Assembly (NCBI GenBank): GCA_963790065.1 | Contig: CAWBNK010000001.1 | Span: forward strand, 744,001-808,000 | Origin: Palsa-504 sp963790065 | GTDB taxonomy: Bacteria; Actinomycetota; Actinomycetes; Streptosporangiales; Streptosporangiaceae | Direction: 5' to 3' | Length of the DNA stretch: 64,000 nucleotides | Shown here: piece after piece, positions 15,880 through 24,738 of the stretch | Layout: each line of letters begins with the position of its first letter | How positions within the stretch are numbered: the first letter of the stretch is position 1 | The notes under the pieces: model-generated | What the model saw: only the letters and a program-made list of their open reading frames with translations | What the model was told of the DNA's origin: nothing | Databases searched by the model: none | Program-made: the position numbers and the translations under genes

Positions 15880-17316
15880 GTGCGATTTCTCAACGGGATG
15901 ACGCCCGAGCATGACCTGACCTACAGCGACGTCTTCATGGTGCCGAGCCGCTCCGCGATCGGCTCGCGGCTGGACGTTGACCTGGCCACCACGGACGGCA
16001 GCGGCGCGACCATACCGGTCGTGACCGCCAACATGACCGCAGTATCCGGGCGGCGGATGGCCGAGACCGTGGCCCGCCGCGGTGGCCTGGCCGTGCTCCC
16101 GCAGGACATCCCGGCCGACGTGGTCGCGGACGTGATCGCCTGGGTCAAGTCGCGGGACCTGGTGGTGGAGACGGCGCTGACCCTGGGGCCGACCGACACC
16201 GCGGGCGACGCACTGAGCCTGCTGCCCAAGCGGGCGCACAACGCGGTGATAGTGGTCGAGGACGGCCGGCCGGCCGGCGTGGTCACCGAGGCCGACTGCC
16301 TGGGCATGGACCGGTTCACCCAGCTGAGCCACGTTATGTCGGGCGACCCGTTCACCGTTCCGGCCGGGACACCGCCCGAGCTGGCGTTCTCGCTGCTGCA
16401 CGAGGGACGGCACCGGCTGGCGCCCGTGGTGGACGGTTCGGGCCGCTGCCTGGGCATCGTGACGCGGACCGGGGCGCTGCGGGCGACGCTGTACTCCCCC
16501 GCGGTGGACGCTTCGGGGCGGCTGCGGGTGGGCGCCGCCCTGGGCGTGAACGGCGACGTGGCGGCCAAGGCCAAGCTGCTGCTTGACGCGGGCGCGGACG
16601 TGCTGGTGGTCGACACCGCGCACGGGCACCAGGAGAAGATGATCTGCGCGCTGAAGGCCGTTCGTGACGTGGGTCCCTCGGTCCCCGTCGTGGCGGGCAA
16701 CGTGGTCACCGCGGCCGGGGTGGCCAACCTGGTCGCGGCCGGGGCCGACATCATCAAGGTGGGCGTCGGGCCGGGCGCGATGTGCACCACCCGGATGATG
16801 ACCGGAGTGGGACGGCCGCAGTTCACCGCGGTGCTGGAGTGCGCCGAGCAGGCCCGGCGGCTCGGCGCGTCGGTCTGGGCCGACGGCGGGGTCCGGCACC
16901 CGAGGGACGTGGCGCTGGCGCTGGCCGCGGGCGCCTCCAACGTGATGATCGGGTCGTGGTTCGCCGGGACCTACGAGTCTCCCGGCGACACGTTCCGCTC
17001 CCCCGAGGGACGGCTGTACAAGGAGAGTTTCGGGATGGCCTCGGCGCGGGCGGTGCGGCTGCGCTCGGCCAGCGACTCCCCGTTCGAACGGGCCCGCAAG
17101 GAGCTGTTCGAGGAGGGCATCTCCTCGGCGCGGATGTACCTGGACCCGGTGCGGCCCGGCGTGGAGGACCTGATTGACATGATCGTGGCCGGGTTGCGCT
17201 CCTCGTGCACCTACGCCGGCGCGCGGGACCTGGCCGAGTTCCACGATCGCGCCGTCGTCGGGGTGCAGAGCGCGTCCGGCTACAGCGAGGGCATGCCGGT
17301 CCCCACCAGCTGGTGA
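15880..17316 (+). CDS. guaB1: GuaB1-type IMPDH-family protein (probable GMP reductase)
   Basis: A 478-residue TIM barrel interrupted by two CBS domains (about residues 95-205). The catalytic loop GVGPGAMCTTRMMTGVG carries the nucleophilic Cys. Nucleotide-binding motifs ADGGVRHPRD and a flap region follow. The GTG start has GGGGAG 9 bases upstream. The mycobacterial GuaB1 orthologue was shown to reduce GMP to IMP with NADPH and to be tuned through its CBS domains, so a purine-salvage role is likely. It is divergent from folP2. Confidence 0.9.
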   Translation: MRFLNGMTPEHDLTYSDVFMVPSRSAIGSRLDVDLATTDGSGATIPVVTANMTAVSGRRMAETVARRGGLAVLPQDIPADVVADVIAWVKSRDLVVETALTLGPTDTAGDALSLLPKRAHNAVIVVEDGRPAGVVTEADCLGMDRFTQLSHVMSGDPFTVPAGTPPELAFSLLHEGRHRLAPVVDGSGRCLGIVTRTGALRATLYSPAVDASGRLRVGAALGVNGDVAAKAKLLLDAGADVLVVDTAHGHQEKMICALKAVRDVGPSVPVVAGNVVTAAGVANLVAAGADIIKVGVGPGAMCTTRMMTGVGRPQFTAVLECAEQARRLGASVWADGGVRHPRDVALALAAGASNVMIGSWFAGTYESPGDTFRSPEGRLYKESFGMASARAVRLRSASDSPFERARKELFEEGISSARMYLDPVRPGVEDLIDMIVAGLRSSCTYAGARDLAEFHDRAVVGVQSASGYSEGMPVPTSW

Positions 17317-17341
17317 GGTCGCTTGGCTGGCCGGGCCGCGG

Positions 17342-17839
17342 TCAGCCGGTGGCGTTCAGCCAGCGGACGGGGGCACCGTCGGCGGCGCGGCGGAACGGCT
17401 CGAGCTCGTTATCCCAGGCGGTACCCAGCAGCCTGCCCAGCTCGTCCTCCAGCGACGCGGTGCCGCTCCGGCCGGCCAGCGTCATGACCGCGCGGAGCCG
17501 GTTCTCCGGCACCATGATGTCGCCGCTGGCCGCGGTCACGGCGGTGAACGTACCGAGCTCGGGCGTGTAGCAGTGCCGCACGCCGTCACAGCCGGGTGAG
17601 CTGTCCTCGGTGATCTCGAATCTGAGCCGGTTCCACCCGGCCAGCGCCGAGGTGATCGCTCCGGCCGTGCCTGGCCGCCCCTGCCAGTTCAGTTCGGCAC
17701 GCAGCGACCCCGGCGAGGCCGGCTGGCTGACCCAGGGCATGCTAACTGGCGCCCCCACTATTCCGGCCACTGCCCACTCGATGTGCGGGCAGAGCGCCGG
17801 GGGCGCGGAATGAACGTACAGAACACCATGTGCGGACAC
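17342..17839 (-). CDS. DUF3145 family protein
   Basis: A 165-residue actinobacterial protein of unknown function starting MSAHGVLYVHSAPPALCPHI, which is characteristic of DUF3145. Further conserved blocks are GWNRLRFEITED, GTFTAVTAASGD, and WDNELEPFRRA near the C-terminus. No transmembrane segment or catalytic motif is visible. It is convergent with guaB1, with only 25 bp between the two stop codons. Confidence 0.87.
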   Translation of the reverse strand: MSAHGVLYVHSAPPALCPHIEWAVAGIVGAPVSMPWVSQPASPGSLRAELNWQGRPGTAGAITSALAGWNRLRFEITEDSSPGCDGVRHCYTPELGTFTAVTAASGDIMVPENRLRAVMTLAGRSGTASLEDELGRLLGTAWDNELEPFRRAADGAPVRWLNATG

Positions 17840-17880
17840 CGTGCCTCCTAAGACGAAGTTCGCCTTCCCCAGCGGCCTCG

Positions 17881-19527
17881 TCAGCTCGGCACGGAGTGCT
17901 CTACATATTCTGCCTCATGCCCGCGCCCAACACCAGTTCTTCGGCCAGGAAGACCCCGTGAATTCGCAAACATGACCAGCGCGGCGAGTATGACGATGCC
18001 CACCGCGGTCCACGGAACGTAGTCGCCGAGGCGGTCGTAGATGGTGCGGTAGGAGGCGGCGGGCAGCCCGAGCCGGATCGTGACGACGCCGTGGGAGGAC
18101 TGGCCCATCGAGACCAGCAGCCGGCCGCGGGCGTCGTAGGCGACCGTGTCACCGGTCAGCGCGGCCTGGACCACCGGCCGGCCGGTCTCGGCCGCCCGCA
18201 CGGCGCCGAGCGAGGCGTGCTGGTCCGGGCCCCAGGTGCCCTGGAAGGTGGACGTCTCCGACTGGTACACGATCAGCTGCGCGCCTAGGTCGGCGTCCAC
18301 CCGGGCCATGTCGGGGAACGCGGACTCGAAGCACACCAGATCGCCGATCGGCAGCGGGCGGCCTTCCCGGTCCGTGGCGTACAGCAGGTGCGCGCCGGGG
18401 CCGGGGATCATGTTCGACGCCGCCGCCTTGCTGATCTTGGTGAGCCAGCCGAGCTGCTGCCGGAACGGTATGTACTCGCCGAACGGCACCAGCCGCGTCT
18501 TGATGTAGATGCCCTTGATCCCGGACGGGCTGACCAGGACCGACCACTTCTCGTGGCCCTTACTGGGAACGATGGTGTCCTGGCTGACCAGGACGTCGGC
18601 CCCGTCAGCGGCCGACAGCGCCTCGATCTGGCGCAGCGTGGCGGCGTACTTGGGCAGGGTGAGGTCGACCCCGATGCTGCTCTCGCCCCAGACGACCAGG
18701 TCCGGCTGGACCCCGGCCAGCCGGCCCGACCGGCTGAACTCGGCGGTCAGCCGCTCGCTCGCGTCCTGGCGCAGGGTGGCGTTGCCCACGAGGCCGGGCT
18801 GGACCAGGGCCACCGTGACCTGGCGGACGGCGGGGCTGGCCGGGGTGAGCGCGAAGGCCAGCGGCCCGGCGCCTACGCTGGCCAGCGCGACGGCCGCGCC
18901 CACGGCCGCCAGCCCCCAGCGGCCGGACGCGCCGGGCAGCAGGCTGGCGCCGATCCGCGGCAGCGACTCGAGGGCCAGCACGATGGCCACGTTGGCCAGG
19001 ACCAGTGCGAAGCTGATCAGCCAGACGCCGCCGACCGCGGCCAGGGCCAGGATGGCGGGATGCTGCCACTGGCTGACGCCGAACACCGCCCACGGGCCGC
19101 CGAGCGCCTGCCACGAGCGCAGCCACTCGGTGAGCAGCCAGCAGCTCGGCACCACGAACAGCCCGGCCAGCGCCCGGGGCCAGGTCAGCGGCGGCCGCAG
19201 CAGCTTCCACGCGGCCACCCCGAACGGTATCCACAGCACGCCGACCACCGCGGCCACCAGCAGCACCGCCGGCCCGATCTCCGGGGCCATCCAGTACAGC
19301 GCGGCAATCAGGTAGCCGGCCCCGAGCCACCAGGCGCGGATCCCGCCCTCGCGGGCGGTGGGCGACCTGACGATCAGGAGCAGGCCGGGGACCAGCCCGA
19401 ACCAGGCCAGGAACTCCAGGTTGGCATCGGGGAAGGCGAGCACGAGCAGGGCGCCGCAGCCCAGCATCAGGCACCGAACCGACCTGATCCACCTGACCGG
19501 CTTGATCAGCGCGCTGCGCAGTCCCAC
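17881..19527 (-). CDS. lnt: Apolipoprotein N-acyltransferase
   Basis: Adds the third acyl chain to the N-terminal Cys of lipoproteins at the outer face of the cytoplasmic membrane. About 548 residues: six to seven N-terminal transmembrane helices (residues ~15-220), a nitrilase-like domain (~230-500), and a final helix. The nitrilase triad is visible as Glu in VVWGESSIG, Lys in IYIKTRLVPFGEYIPF and Cys in DLVCFESAFPD. The GTG at 19527 is preceded directly by AGGAGG, which is too close to be ideal, so the exact start is uncertain. Its frame stays open upstream, through the BI-1 and HAD genes, into coxM. Confidence 0.88.
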   Translation of the reverse strand: MGLRSALIKPVRWIRSVRCLMLGCGALLVLAFPDANLEFLAWFGLVPGLLLIVRSPTAREGGIRAWWLGAGYLIAALYWMAPEIGPAVLLVAAVVGVLWIPFGVAAWKLLRPPLTWPRALAGLFVVPSCWLLTEWLRSWQALGGPWAVFGVSQWQHPAILALAAVGGVWLISFALVLANVAIVLALESLPRIGASLLPGASGRWGLAAVGAAVALASVGAGPLAFALTPASPAVRQVTVALVQPGLVGNATLRQDASERLTAEFSRSGRLAGVQPDLVVWGESSIGVDLTLPKYAATLRQIEALSAADGADVLVSQDTIVPSKGHEKWSVLVSPSGIKGIYIKTRLVPFGEYIPFRQQLGWLTKISKAAASNMIPGPGAHLLYATDREGRPLPIGDLVCFESAFPDMARVDADLGAQLIVYQSETSTFQGTWGPDQHASLGAVRAAETGRPVVQAALTGDTVAYDARGRLLVSMGQSSHGVVTIRLGLPAASYRTIYDRLGDYVPWTAVGIVILAALVMFANSRGLPGRRTGVGRGHEAEYVEHSVPS

Positions 19528-19574
19528 CCTCCTATTGTCGCCCGGCACTGGAGGTGAGTGCTCCGGGTGGGTCG

Positions 19575-20237
19575 CTAGTTCTCGCGGGAGAAGATGCGCA
19601 GGAAGAACAGGAACACGTTCAGCGCGTCCAGGAAGATCGAGGCGGCCAGCAGCGGGGCCGAGTCCAGGTCGGTGGAACGCCGCAGCCGCTGGAAGTCGAA
19701 CATGGTCAGGCCGGCGAAGATCACCAGGCCGAGGACCGAGTAGATCAGATCGCCGTGCGGGATGTGGACGAAGATGAGCACGATGCCGAACACGATGAGC
19801 GCGACCAGCGCCCAGAAGCTGACCCTGGCGAGCCCGGACAGGTCCCGCCTGGTCGCGTAGCCCGCGGCCCCGAAGCCGGCGATGAACAAGGCGGTGGCGC
19901 CGCCGGCCTGCCACAGGGTCTGCGGGCTGGTGCTCGCGTAGTAGACCAGGACCGGCGCCATGGCCAGGCCCAGCGCGGTGCCGACCACCAGGAGCAGCAC
20001 CGTCGACAGCGATCCGGACTTCGATCGCCGGGCGGTGAAGTTCATGCCGATCAGGCAGGCGAAGGCGACGATGAACCAGACGAAGGCCCAGCCCTGCGAC
20101 AGGTGCCTGCCCAGGTAGGAACCCAGCGCGAAGAAGCCCGCGGTGACCGCGACGTACCCCATCGTCTGCCCGAACAAGGTGCGGGTGCGGTCTCCGGTCG
20201 CGGCTCCGTAGGAGCCATACGCCAACGAGTCGTTCAT
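19575..20237 (-). CDS. Bax inhibitor-1 / YccA-type membrane protein
   Basis: A 220-residue integral membrane protein with seven hydrophobic helices. It has the BI-1 family arrangement of an N-terminal hydrophilic stretch (DSLAYGSYGAATGDR), helices separated by very short loops, a late YSVLGLVIFAGLTMFDFQR motif with the conserved Asp, and an ASIFLDALNVFLFFLR final helix. Members act as pH-sensitive calcium leak channels. The start is fixed by AGGAGAGG just upstream of the ATG. It lies between the HAD phosphatase and lnt, same strand. Confidence 0.9.
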   Translation of the reverse strand: MNDSLAYGSYGAATGDRTRTLFGQTMGYVAVTAGFFALGSYLGRHLSQGWAFVWFIVAFACLIGMNFTARRSKSGSLSTVLLLVVGTALGLAMAPVLVYYASTSPQTLWQAGGATALFIAGFGAAGYATRRDLSGLARVSFWALVALIVFGIVLIFVHIPHGDLIYSVLGLVIFAGLTMFDFQRLRRSTDLDSAPLLAASIFLDALNVFLFFLRIFSREN

Positions 20238-20282
20238 GTCCCTCTCCTGACCGGCACGGCGGCCGCCTCGCGTTCCATTCTG

Positions 20283-20939
20283 CTACCCGGCCAGCGCGGC
20301 CACGGCGTCGGCGGTCAGCCCGGCCAGGCTGGGCAGCACCAGGCTGGCCCCGGCCAGGGCGTCCGGGTCGGGCGGGTAGTCGGGCTGCGGGATCGCGATC
20401 ACCCGCAGGCCGGCCGCCGCGGCCGAGCGGAGCCCGTTGGAGGAGTCCTCCACTGCCGCGCAGTCTGGCGGCGGGCAGCCAAGCGCGGCGGTAACGGCCA
20501 GGTAGATGTCCGGGGCCGGCTTGCCGTGCGCCACCTGCTCGGTCGACATCACCACCGAGAAGGCCGGCCGCAGGCCGGCCGACTCCAGCACGGTCTCGAT
20601 CAGGACGGCAGGCGCCGAGCTGGCCACGCCGAGCGGCCAGCGGGCGGCCATCCGGCGGACCGCGTCGATCGCGCCGTCCAGGAACGGCACACGCTCGCGG
20701 TAGCGGTCCGCCATCCGCTCGATGACCAGCGCGGCGACCTGGTCGGGAGGCAGGCCTACACCAAGGTCCCGGCTGAGGTAACCGGCCCATTCCTGCGTGC
20801 TCATGCCCATGAGCCTGCGCTGGGCGTCCGGGGCCCAGTGCCCGCCACGCTCGGCCACCACCTGGCGGCGGACTTGTTCCCAGACCGGCTCGGAGTCGAC
20901 CAGCACGCCGTCCAGGTCGAACACGAAGGCTTTGATCAT
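20283..20939 (-). CDS. HAD-superfamily hydrolase, beta-phosphoglucomutase-like
   Basis: A cytoplasmic phosphatase or mutase of about 218 residues. HAD motifs are FDLDGVLVDSEP (nucleophile Asp8 and acid/base Asp10), VASSAPA (motif II Ser), the Lys in HGKPAPDIYL (motif III) and VEDSSNG (motif IV). The four-helix cap between motifs I and II places it in subfamily IA. It follows coxM closely and precedes the BI-1 gene, so it may belong to the cox operon. Substrate unknown. A GTG at 20951 is an alternative start. Confidence 0.88.
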   Translation of the reverse strand: MIKAFVFDLDGVLVDSEPVWEQVRRQVVAERGGHWAPDAQRRLMGMSTQEWAGYLSRDLGVGLPPDQVAALVIERMADRYRERVPFLDGAIDAVRRMAARWPLGVASSAPAVLIETVLESAGLRPAFSVVMSTEQVAHGKPAPDIYLAVTAALGCPPPDCAAVEDSSNGLRSAAAAGLRVIAIPQPDYPPDPDALAGASLVLPSLAGLTADAVAALAG

Positions 20940-20951
20940 GGCGAGTGCCAC

Positions 20952-21783
20952 GGCCCGTTCGGCATAAGGATCTTGAACTTGCCTCGGCCAGGGCGCGGGC
21001 GACCAGGACCCTGGCCAGGTGCTCGCGGTACTCCTGGCTGGCGCGGATGTCGGAGGCGGCGCTGGTGCCCTCGGCGGCGTGCGCGGCGGCGTCGGCCGGG
21101 GAGGCCCCGCCGGCCAGGGCTACTTCCACGGCCGCGGCACGCAGCGGGGTCCCGCCCATGTTGACCAGCGCCACGTTGCGGCCCTGGACCGCGACGCCGA
21201 CGATGGCCCAGTCGATGGCCCGCTGGGTGAACTTCTGGAACGACCAGCCGCGTGCGGCCGGCTTCGGCACCCGGATCTCGGTGAGCAGCTCCCCCGGCTC
21301 TAGCACGGTCTCGAACAGGCCCTCGAAGAACTCGCCGATACCGATCTCGCGGGCGCCATCGGTGCCCCGGGCGACCACGGTGGCATCCAGCGCGAGCAGC
21401 ACGGCGGGCAGGTCGGAGGCCGGGTCGGCGTGCGCGACCGAGCCGCCGATGGTGCCGCGGTGCCTGATCTGCGGGTCGCCGACCTGACCGGCCGCGTGCG
21501 CCAGCAGCGGCACCTCGCGGGCCAGCAGTTCGGCCTGATTCACGTCGTGGTGCCTGGTCAGCGCGCCGATCGCCACGTAGGAGCCCCGGTCAGTGACGTA
21601 GGAGAGGTCGCTGAGCCCGCCCAGGTCGATGATCACCTCGGGGACGGCCAGCCGCAGCTTCATCAGCGGCAGCAGCGAATGCCCGCCGGCCAGGTACTTG
21701 GCGTCCTCGCCGTACTCCGCGGCCAGGTCGCAGGCTTCCTCGGCCGAGCCGGCCCGCTTGTAGCTGAACGACGACGGGATCAC
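20952..21783 (-). CDS. coxM: FAD-binding (CoxM-type) subunit of a molybdenum hydroxylase; stop codon missing
   Basis: Medium subunit that passes electrons from the 2Fe-2S subunit to FAD and then to a quinone or other acceptor. FAD motifs are YLAGGHSLLPLMKLRLA (residues ~28-44) and RGTIGGSVAHADPASDLP (~105-122). The GTG start overlaps the coxS stop as GTGA. Family similarity ends near HLARVLVARALAEA, about 20970, giving ~273 residues, a little short of the usual 285. No in-frame stop follows; the frame remains open across the HAD and BI-1 genes into lnt. The end coordinate given here is where homology stops, not a stop codon. In another frame a TGA overlaps the HAD ATG, so a small indel near 20960 would restore a normal operon. 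Confidence 0.85.
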
Positions 21784-22250
21784 GCGGACGCTCCTGAGGT
21801 CTCCGCGGCCGCCAGCGCGGCCCGGACGATGTTGTGGTAACCGGTGCACCGGCACAGGTTGCCTTCCAGGCCGGTCCGCACCTCCTCCTCGGTCGGGTGC
21901 GGGTTCTCCTTCAGCAGGGACACGATGGCCATCACCATGCCCGGCGTGCAGAAGCCGCACTGCAGCCCGTGCTGCTCGTGGAAGGCCTGCTGCACCGGGT
22001 GCATCACGCCGTCGCTGGCCAGTCCCTCGACCGTGGTGACCTCGTGCCCGCTGGCCTGGGCGGCCAGCACCGTGCAGGATTTCACGGACTCACCGTCGAG
22101 CAGCACCGTGCAGGCGCCGCAGGAGGTGGTGTCGCAGCCAACGTTCGTCGCGGTCAGGTCGGCCACGTCGCGCAGGAAGTGCACGAGCAGCAGGCGGTCC
22201 TCGACGTCCGCGGTGATCTGTCTGCCGTTGACCGTCAGGTCGACCTTCAC
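21780..22250 (-). CDS. coxS: 2Fe-2S (CoxS-type) subunit of a molybdenum hydroxylase
   Basis: A 156-residue small subunit carrying two [2Fe-2S] clusters. The plant-ferredoxin-like domain has GCDTTSCGACTVLLDG with the fourth Cys in KSCTVL. The C-terminal helical domain has CGFC and CRCTGY. All eight ligands are present. The GTG start overlaps the coxL stop (GTGA) and its own stop overlaps the coxM GTG, so the three subunits are translationally coupled in the order L-S-M. Confidence 0.93.
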   Translation of the reverse strand: MKVDLTVNGRQITADVEDRLLLVHFLRDVADLTATNVGCDTTSCGACTVLLDGESVKSCTVLAAQASGHEVTTVEGLASDGVMHPVQQAFHEQHGLQCGFCTPGMVMAIVSLLKENPHPTEEEVRTGLEGNLCRCTGYHNIVRAALAAAETSGASA

Positions 22251-24550
22251 TGGTTACTCGCTTTCGATGCCTCGTTGATCGCGGCCCATACCCGCTGGGG
22301 CGTGGCCGGCATGTCGATGTGCCTGATGCCCAGGTGCGCGACGGCGTCTACGACGGCGTTCTGGATCGCGGGCGTCGAGCCTATCGTGCCCGCCTCGCCG
22401 ATGCCCTTGACGCCCAGCGGGTTCAGGTCGGTCGGCGTCTCGCTGTCCACCAGCTCGAAGCTGGGCAGGTCGGGCGCGGAAACGGCCGCGTAGTCGGCCA
22501 GCGTGGAGGTCAGCGGGTTGCCGTCCGCGTCGTAGAGCACCTCCTCCAGCAGCGCCTGGGCCGCGCCCTGGGCGATGCCGCCGTGCCGCTGGCCCTCGGT
22601 GAGCACCGGGTTCACTACCGTCCCGGCGTCGTCGACAGTCACATGCCGCAGCATCTTCACCTGGCCGGTCTCGATGTCGACCTCCACCACGGACACATGG
22701 GTACCGAACGGGAACGTGGGCCGGTCCTGAGCGAAGCTCACGTCGGCGATGAGGCTGCCGCCGCTGGTGTGACCCGCGACCTGGGCCCAGGACAGGGCGG
22801 TGTCCGGGTCACCGCGGATCTGCCATTGCCCGGTGGCGGTGTCGAGCACGACGTCGGCTTCGGCGGCCTCGAGCATCTCCGCGGCATGGTGCCGCGCCTC
22901 GTCCTTGACCTCGAGCGCCGCCTTGTGCACGGCCGAACCGCCGAGCTGCAGCGACCGCGAGCCGTAGGTGCCGACGCCGGCCGGGATCAGGTCAGTATCA
23001 CCGTGGATAACCGTGATCTGGTCCATCGGAATCCCGAGCTCGTCCTGCACGAGCATGGCCCACGCGGTGTGGTGCCCCTGGCCGTGCGCCGAACTGCCGG
23101 TGTAGACGGTGGCAGAGCCGTTGTCCGTCACCTCGATCTTGGCGGTCTCGCCGGCGTCCGGGTCCGGCGCGGTGATCTCGACGTAGGAGGACACGCCGAT
23201 ACCGAGCTGGTTGTGGTCACCGCTGACGCGCCGGCGCTGCTGCTCCTCGCGGAGCTGCGCATAACCCGCCGCGGCCAGCGCCTTGTCCAGCGCCTCCTCG
23301 TAGCGGCCGGTGTCATACATGGCGCCGGTCTTCGTCTGGAAGGGGAACTTGTCCGGGGCCACGAAGTTGCGCCGCCTGACCTCCGCCGGGTCCATGCCTA
23401 TCTCGGCGGCGAACAGGTCGACCGCACGCTCGACGGCCGCGGTGGCCTCGGGCCGCCCGGCGCCGCGGTAGGCGGCGATCGGCGTCGTGTTGGTGACGGC
23501 CTGCCGGAACCCGGCCTGCACGTCCGGGATGTCGTACACGCCGGGTGCCATCAGGCAGGTCAGGAACGGCAGCAGTCCACCGATGCGCTGGTAGGCGCCG
23601 GCGTCCTGGATGACGTCGAGGCGGTAAGCGAGGATGCGGCCGTCCCGGCTGCCGCCGATCTTTATGTGCTGCAGTTGGGCGCGGCCCTGCGTCATCCCGA
23701 CCAGGTTCTCGCTGCGGGTCTCGGCCCAGCGCAGCGCCCGGCCGGTTTTCCTGGCCGCCCAGGCGATGGTGATCGTCTCCCGGTCGATGCCGATCTTGGC
23801 GCCGAACCCGCCGCCTACATCAGGCACCACCACACGAATCTGGTCGGGCGCCATGCCCAGGGCGCCGGCCAGGATGAACCGGCTCACCTGCGCGTTCTGC
23901 GAGCTGGCCCAGACGGTCAACTTGCCGTTGTCGTAGCTGGCGGCCGCGGCGCGCCCCTCCATCGGGAGGCAGGCGACCCGCTGGTTAACGATGTCCTGCT
24001 CAACGACCACGTCGCAGGCGTAGAACGGAGTGTCGTCGGTGGACACGGGGTTCGCGACTGCGACGTTGGTGCCTGCGGCCGGGAACAGCAGGGTCTGGTC
24101 GGCGACACCGGCCGTCGGTCCCAGCACGACCGGCAGCGGCTCGTAGTCCACGGCGACCAGGTCGGCTGCGTCCTCGCCCTGATAGCGGTTATCGGTGATG
24201 ACCACCGCTACCGGCTCACCGACGAACCGCACGGTGTCGACCGCCAGCAAGGGCTCGGCCCACGGGCCGCCGAGTGGCGCCGGGCTGCCGTCCCACTCGC
24301 CTGAGCTCGGCGGCGGCGGGGCGAGGTCGTCCATGTCGCCGACGGTCAGCACCGCGATCACGCCGGGCTCGGTCAGGGCCTCGCTGGTGTCGATACCGGT
24401 GATCCGGGCGTGGGCCATCGGGCTGCGGACGAAGGTCAGGCGGCCCGCCCGGTTCAGCTCCGGGGTCCTCAGGTCATCCACGTAGACGCCGCCCACAGTC
24501 AGCAGCCGCGGATCCTCGGTCCTGATGACCCGGGTGCCCATAATGCTCAT
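22247..24550 (-). CDS. coxL: Molybdopterin (CoxL-type, form II) subunit of a molybdenum hydroxylase
   Basis: A 767-residue large subunit of the xanthine oxidase/CO dehydrogenase family binding molybdopterin cytosine dinucleotide. The active-site loop reads AYRGAGR (about residue 360). That is the form II signature, whereas bona fide aerobic CO dehydrogenases (form I) have AYxCSFR. The likely substrate is therefore an aldehyde, heterocycle or similar organic compound rather than CO. Other motifs are GGGFGAKIG and the late GIGEAGTIG with the catalytic-base Glu. The ATG at 24550 has GGAGG upstream. No cox maturation genes (coxD/E/F/G) follow, which again argues against a dedicated CO-oxidation cluster. 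Confidence 0.92.
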   Translation of the reverse strand: MSIMGTRVIRTEDPRLLTVGGVYVDDLRTPELNRAGRLTFVRSPMAHARITGIDTSEALTEPGVIAVLTVGDMDDLAPPPPSSGEWDGSPAPLGGPWAEPLLAVDTVRFVGEPVAVVITDNRYQGEDAADLVAVDYEPLPVVLGPTAGVADQTLLFPAAGTNVAVANPVSTDDTPFYACDVVVEQDIVNQRVACLPMEGRAAAASYDNGKLTVWASSQNAQVSRFILAGALGMAPDQIRVVVPDVGGGFGAKIGIDRETITIAWAARKTGRALRWAETRSENLVGMTQGRAQLQHIKIGGSRDGRILAYRLDVIQDAGAYQRIGGLLPFLTCLMAPGVYDIPDVQAGFRQAVTNTTPIAAYRGAGRPEATAAVERAVDLFAAEIGMDPAEVRRRNFVAPDKFPFQTKTGAMYDTGRYEEALDKALAAAGYAQLREEQQRRRVSGDHNQLGIGVSSYVEITAPDPDAGETAKIEVTDNGSATVYTGSSAHGQGHHTAWAMLVQDELGIPMDQITVIHGDTDLIPAGVGTYGSRSLQLGGSAVHKAALEVKDEARHHAAEMLEAAEADVVLDTATGQWQIRGDPDTALSWAQVAGHTSGGSLIADVSFAQDRPTFPFGTHVSVVEVDIETGQVKMLRHVTVDDAGTVVNPVLTEGQRHGGIAQGAAQALLEEVLYDADGNPLTSTLADYAAVSAPDLPSFELVDSETPTDLNPLGVKGIGEAGTIGSTPAIQNAVVDAVAHLGIRHIDMPATPQRVWAAINEASKASNQ

Positions 24551-24738
24551 GCAGTCCTCCGCAGGGATCGATTGCACCGGCCCTCGCCAGCGAAACTACA
24601 CCTGAGCGGCCCGGGGAACCATCGCCGGTCCCACAAAGCCGCCCGCACGCAATTATCGCCGAACCACGCCTAGAGGTGACCAAGGCCTGCCCAAACGGCT
24701 ACAGGATCGTCACGCTCTGATGAAGTAGCGTCCATATC

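Noticed and set aside
22319..24304. A 661-codon open frame antisense to coxL
   Set aside because: It mirrors the coding strand of a strongly conserved molybdenum hydroxylase subunit, is Arg/Gly/Val/His-rich, and has no domain or ribosome site. A G+C-driven shadow.
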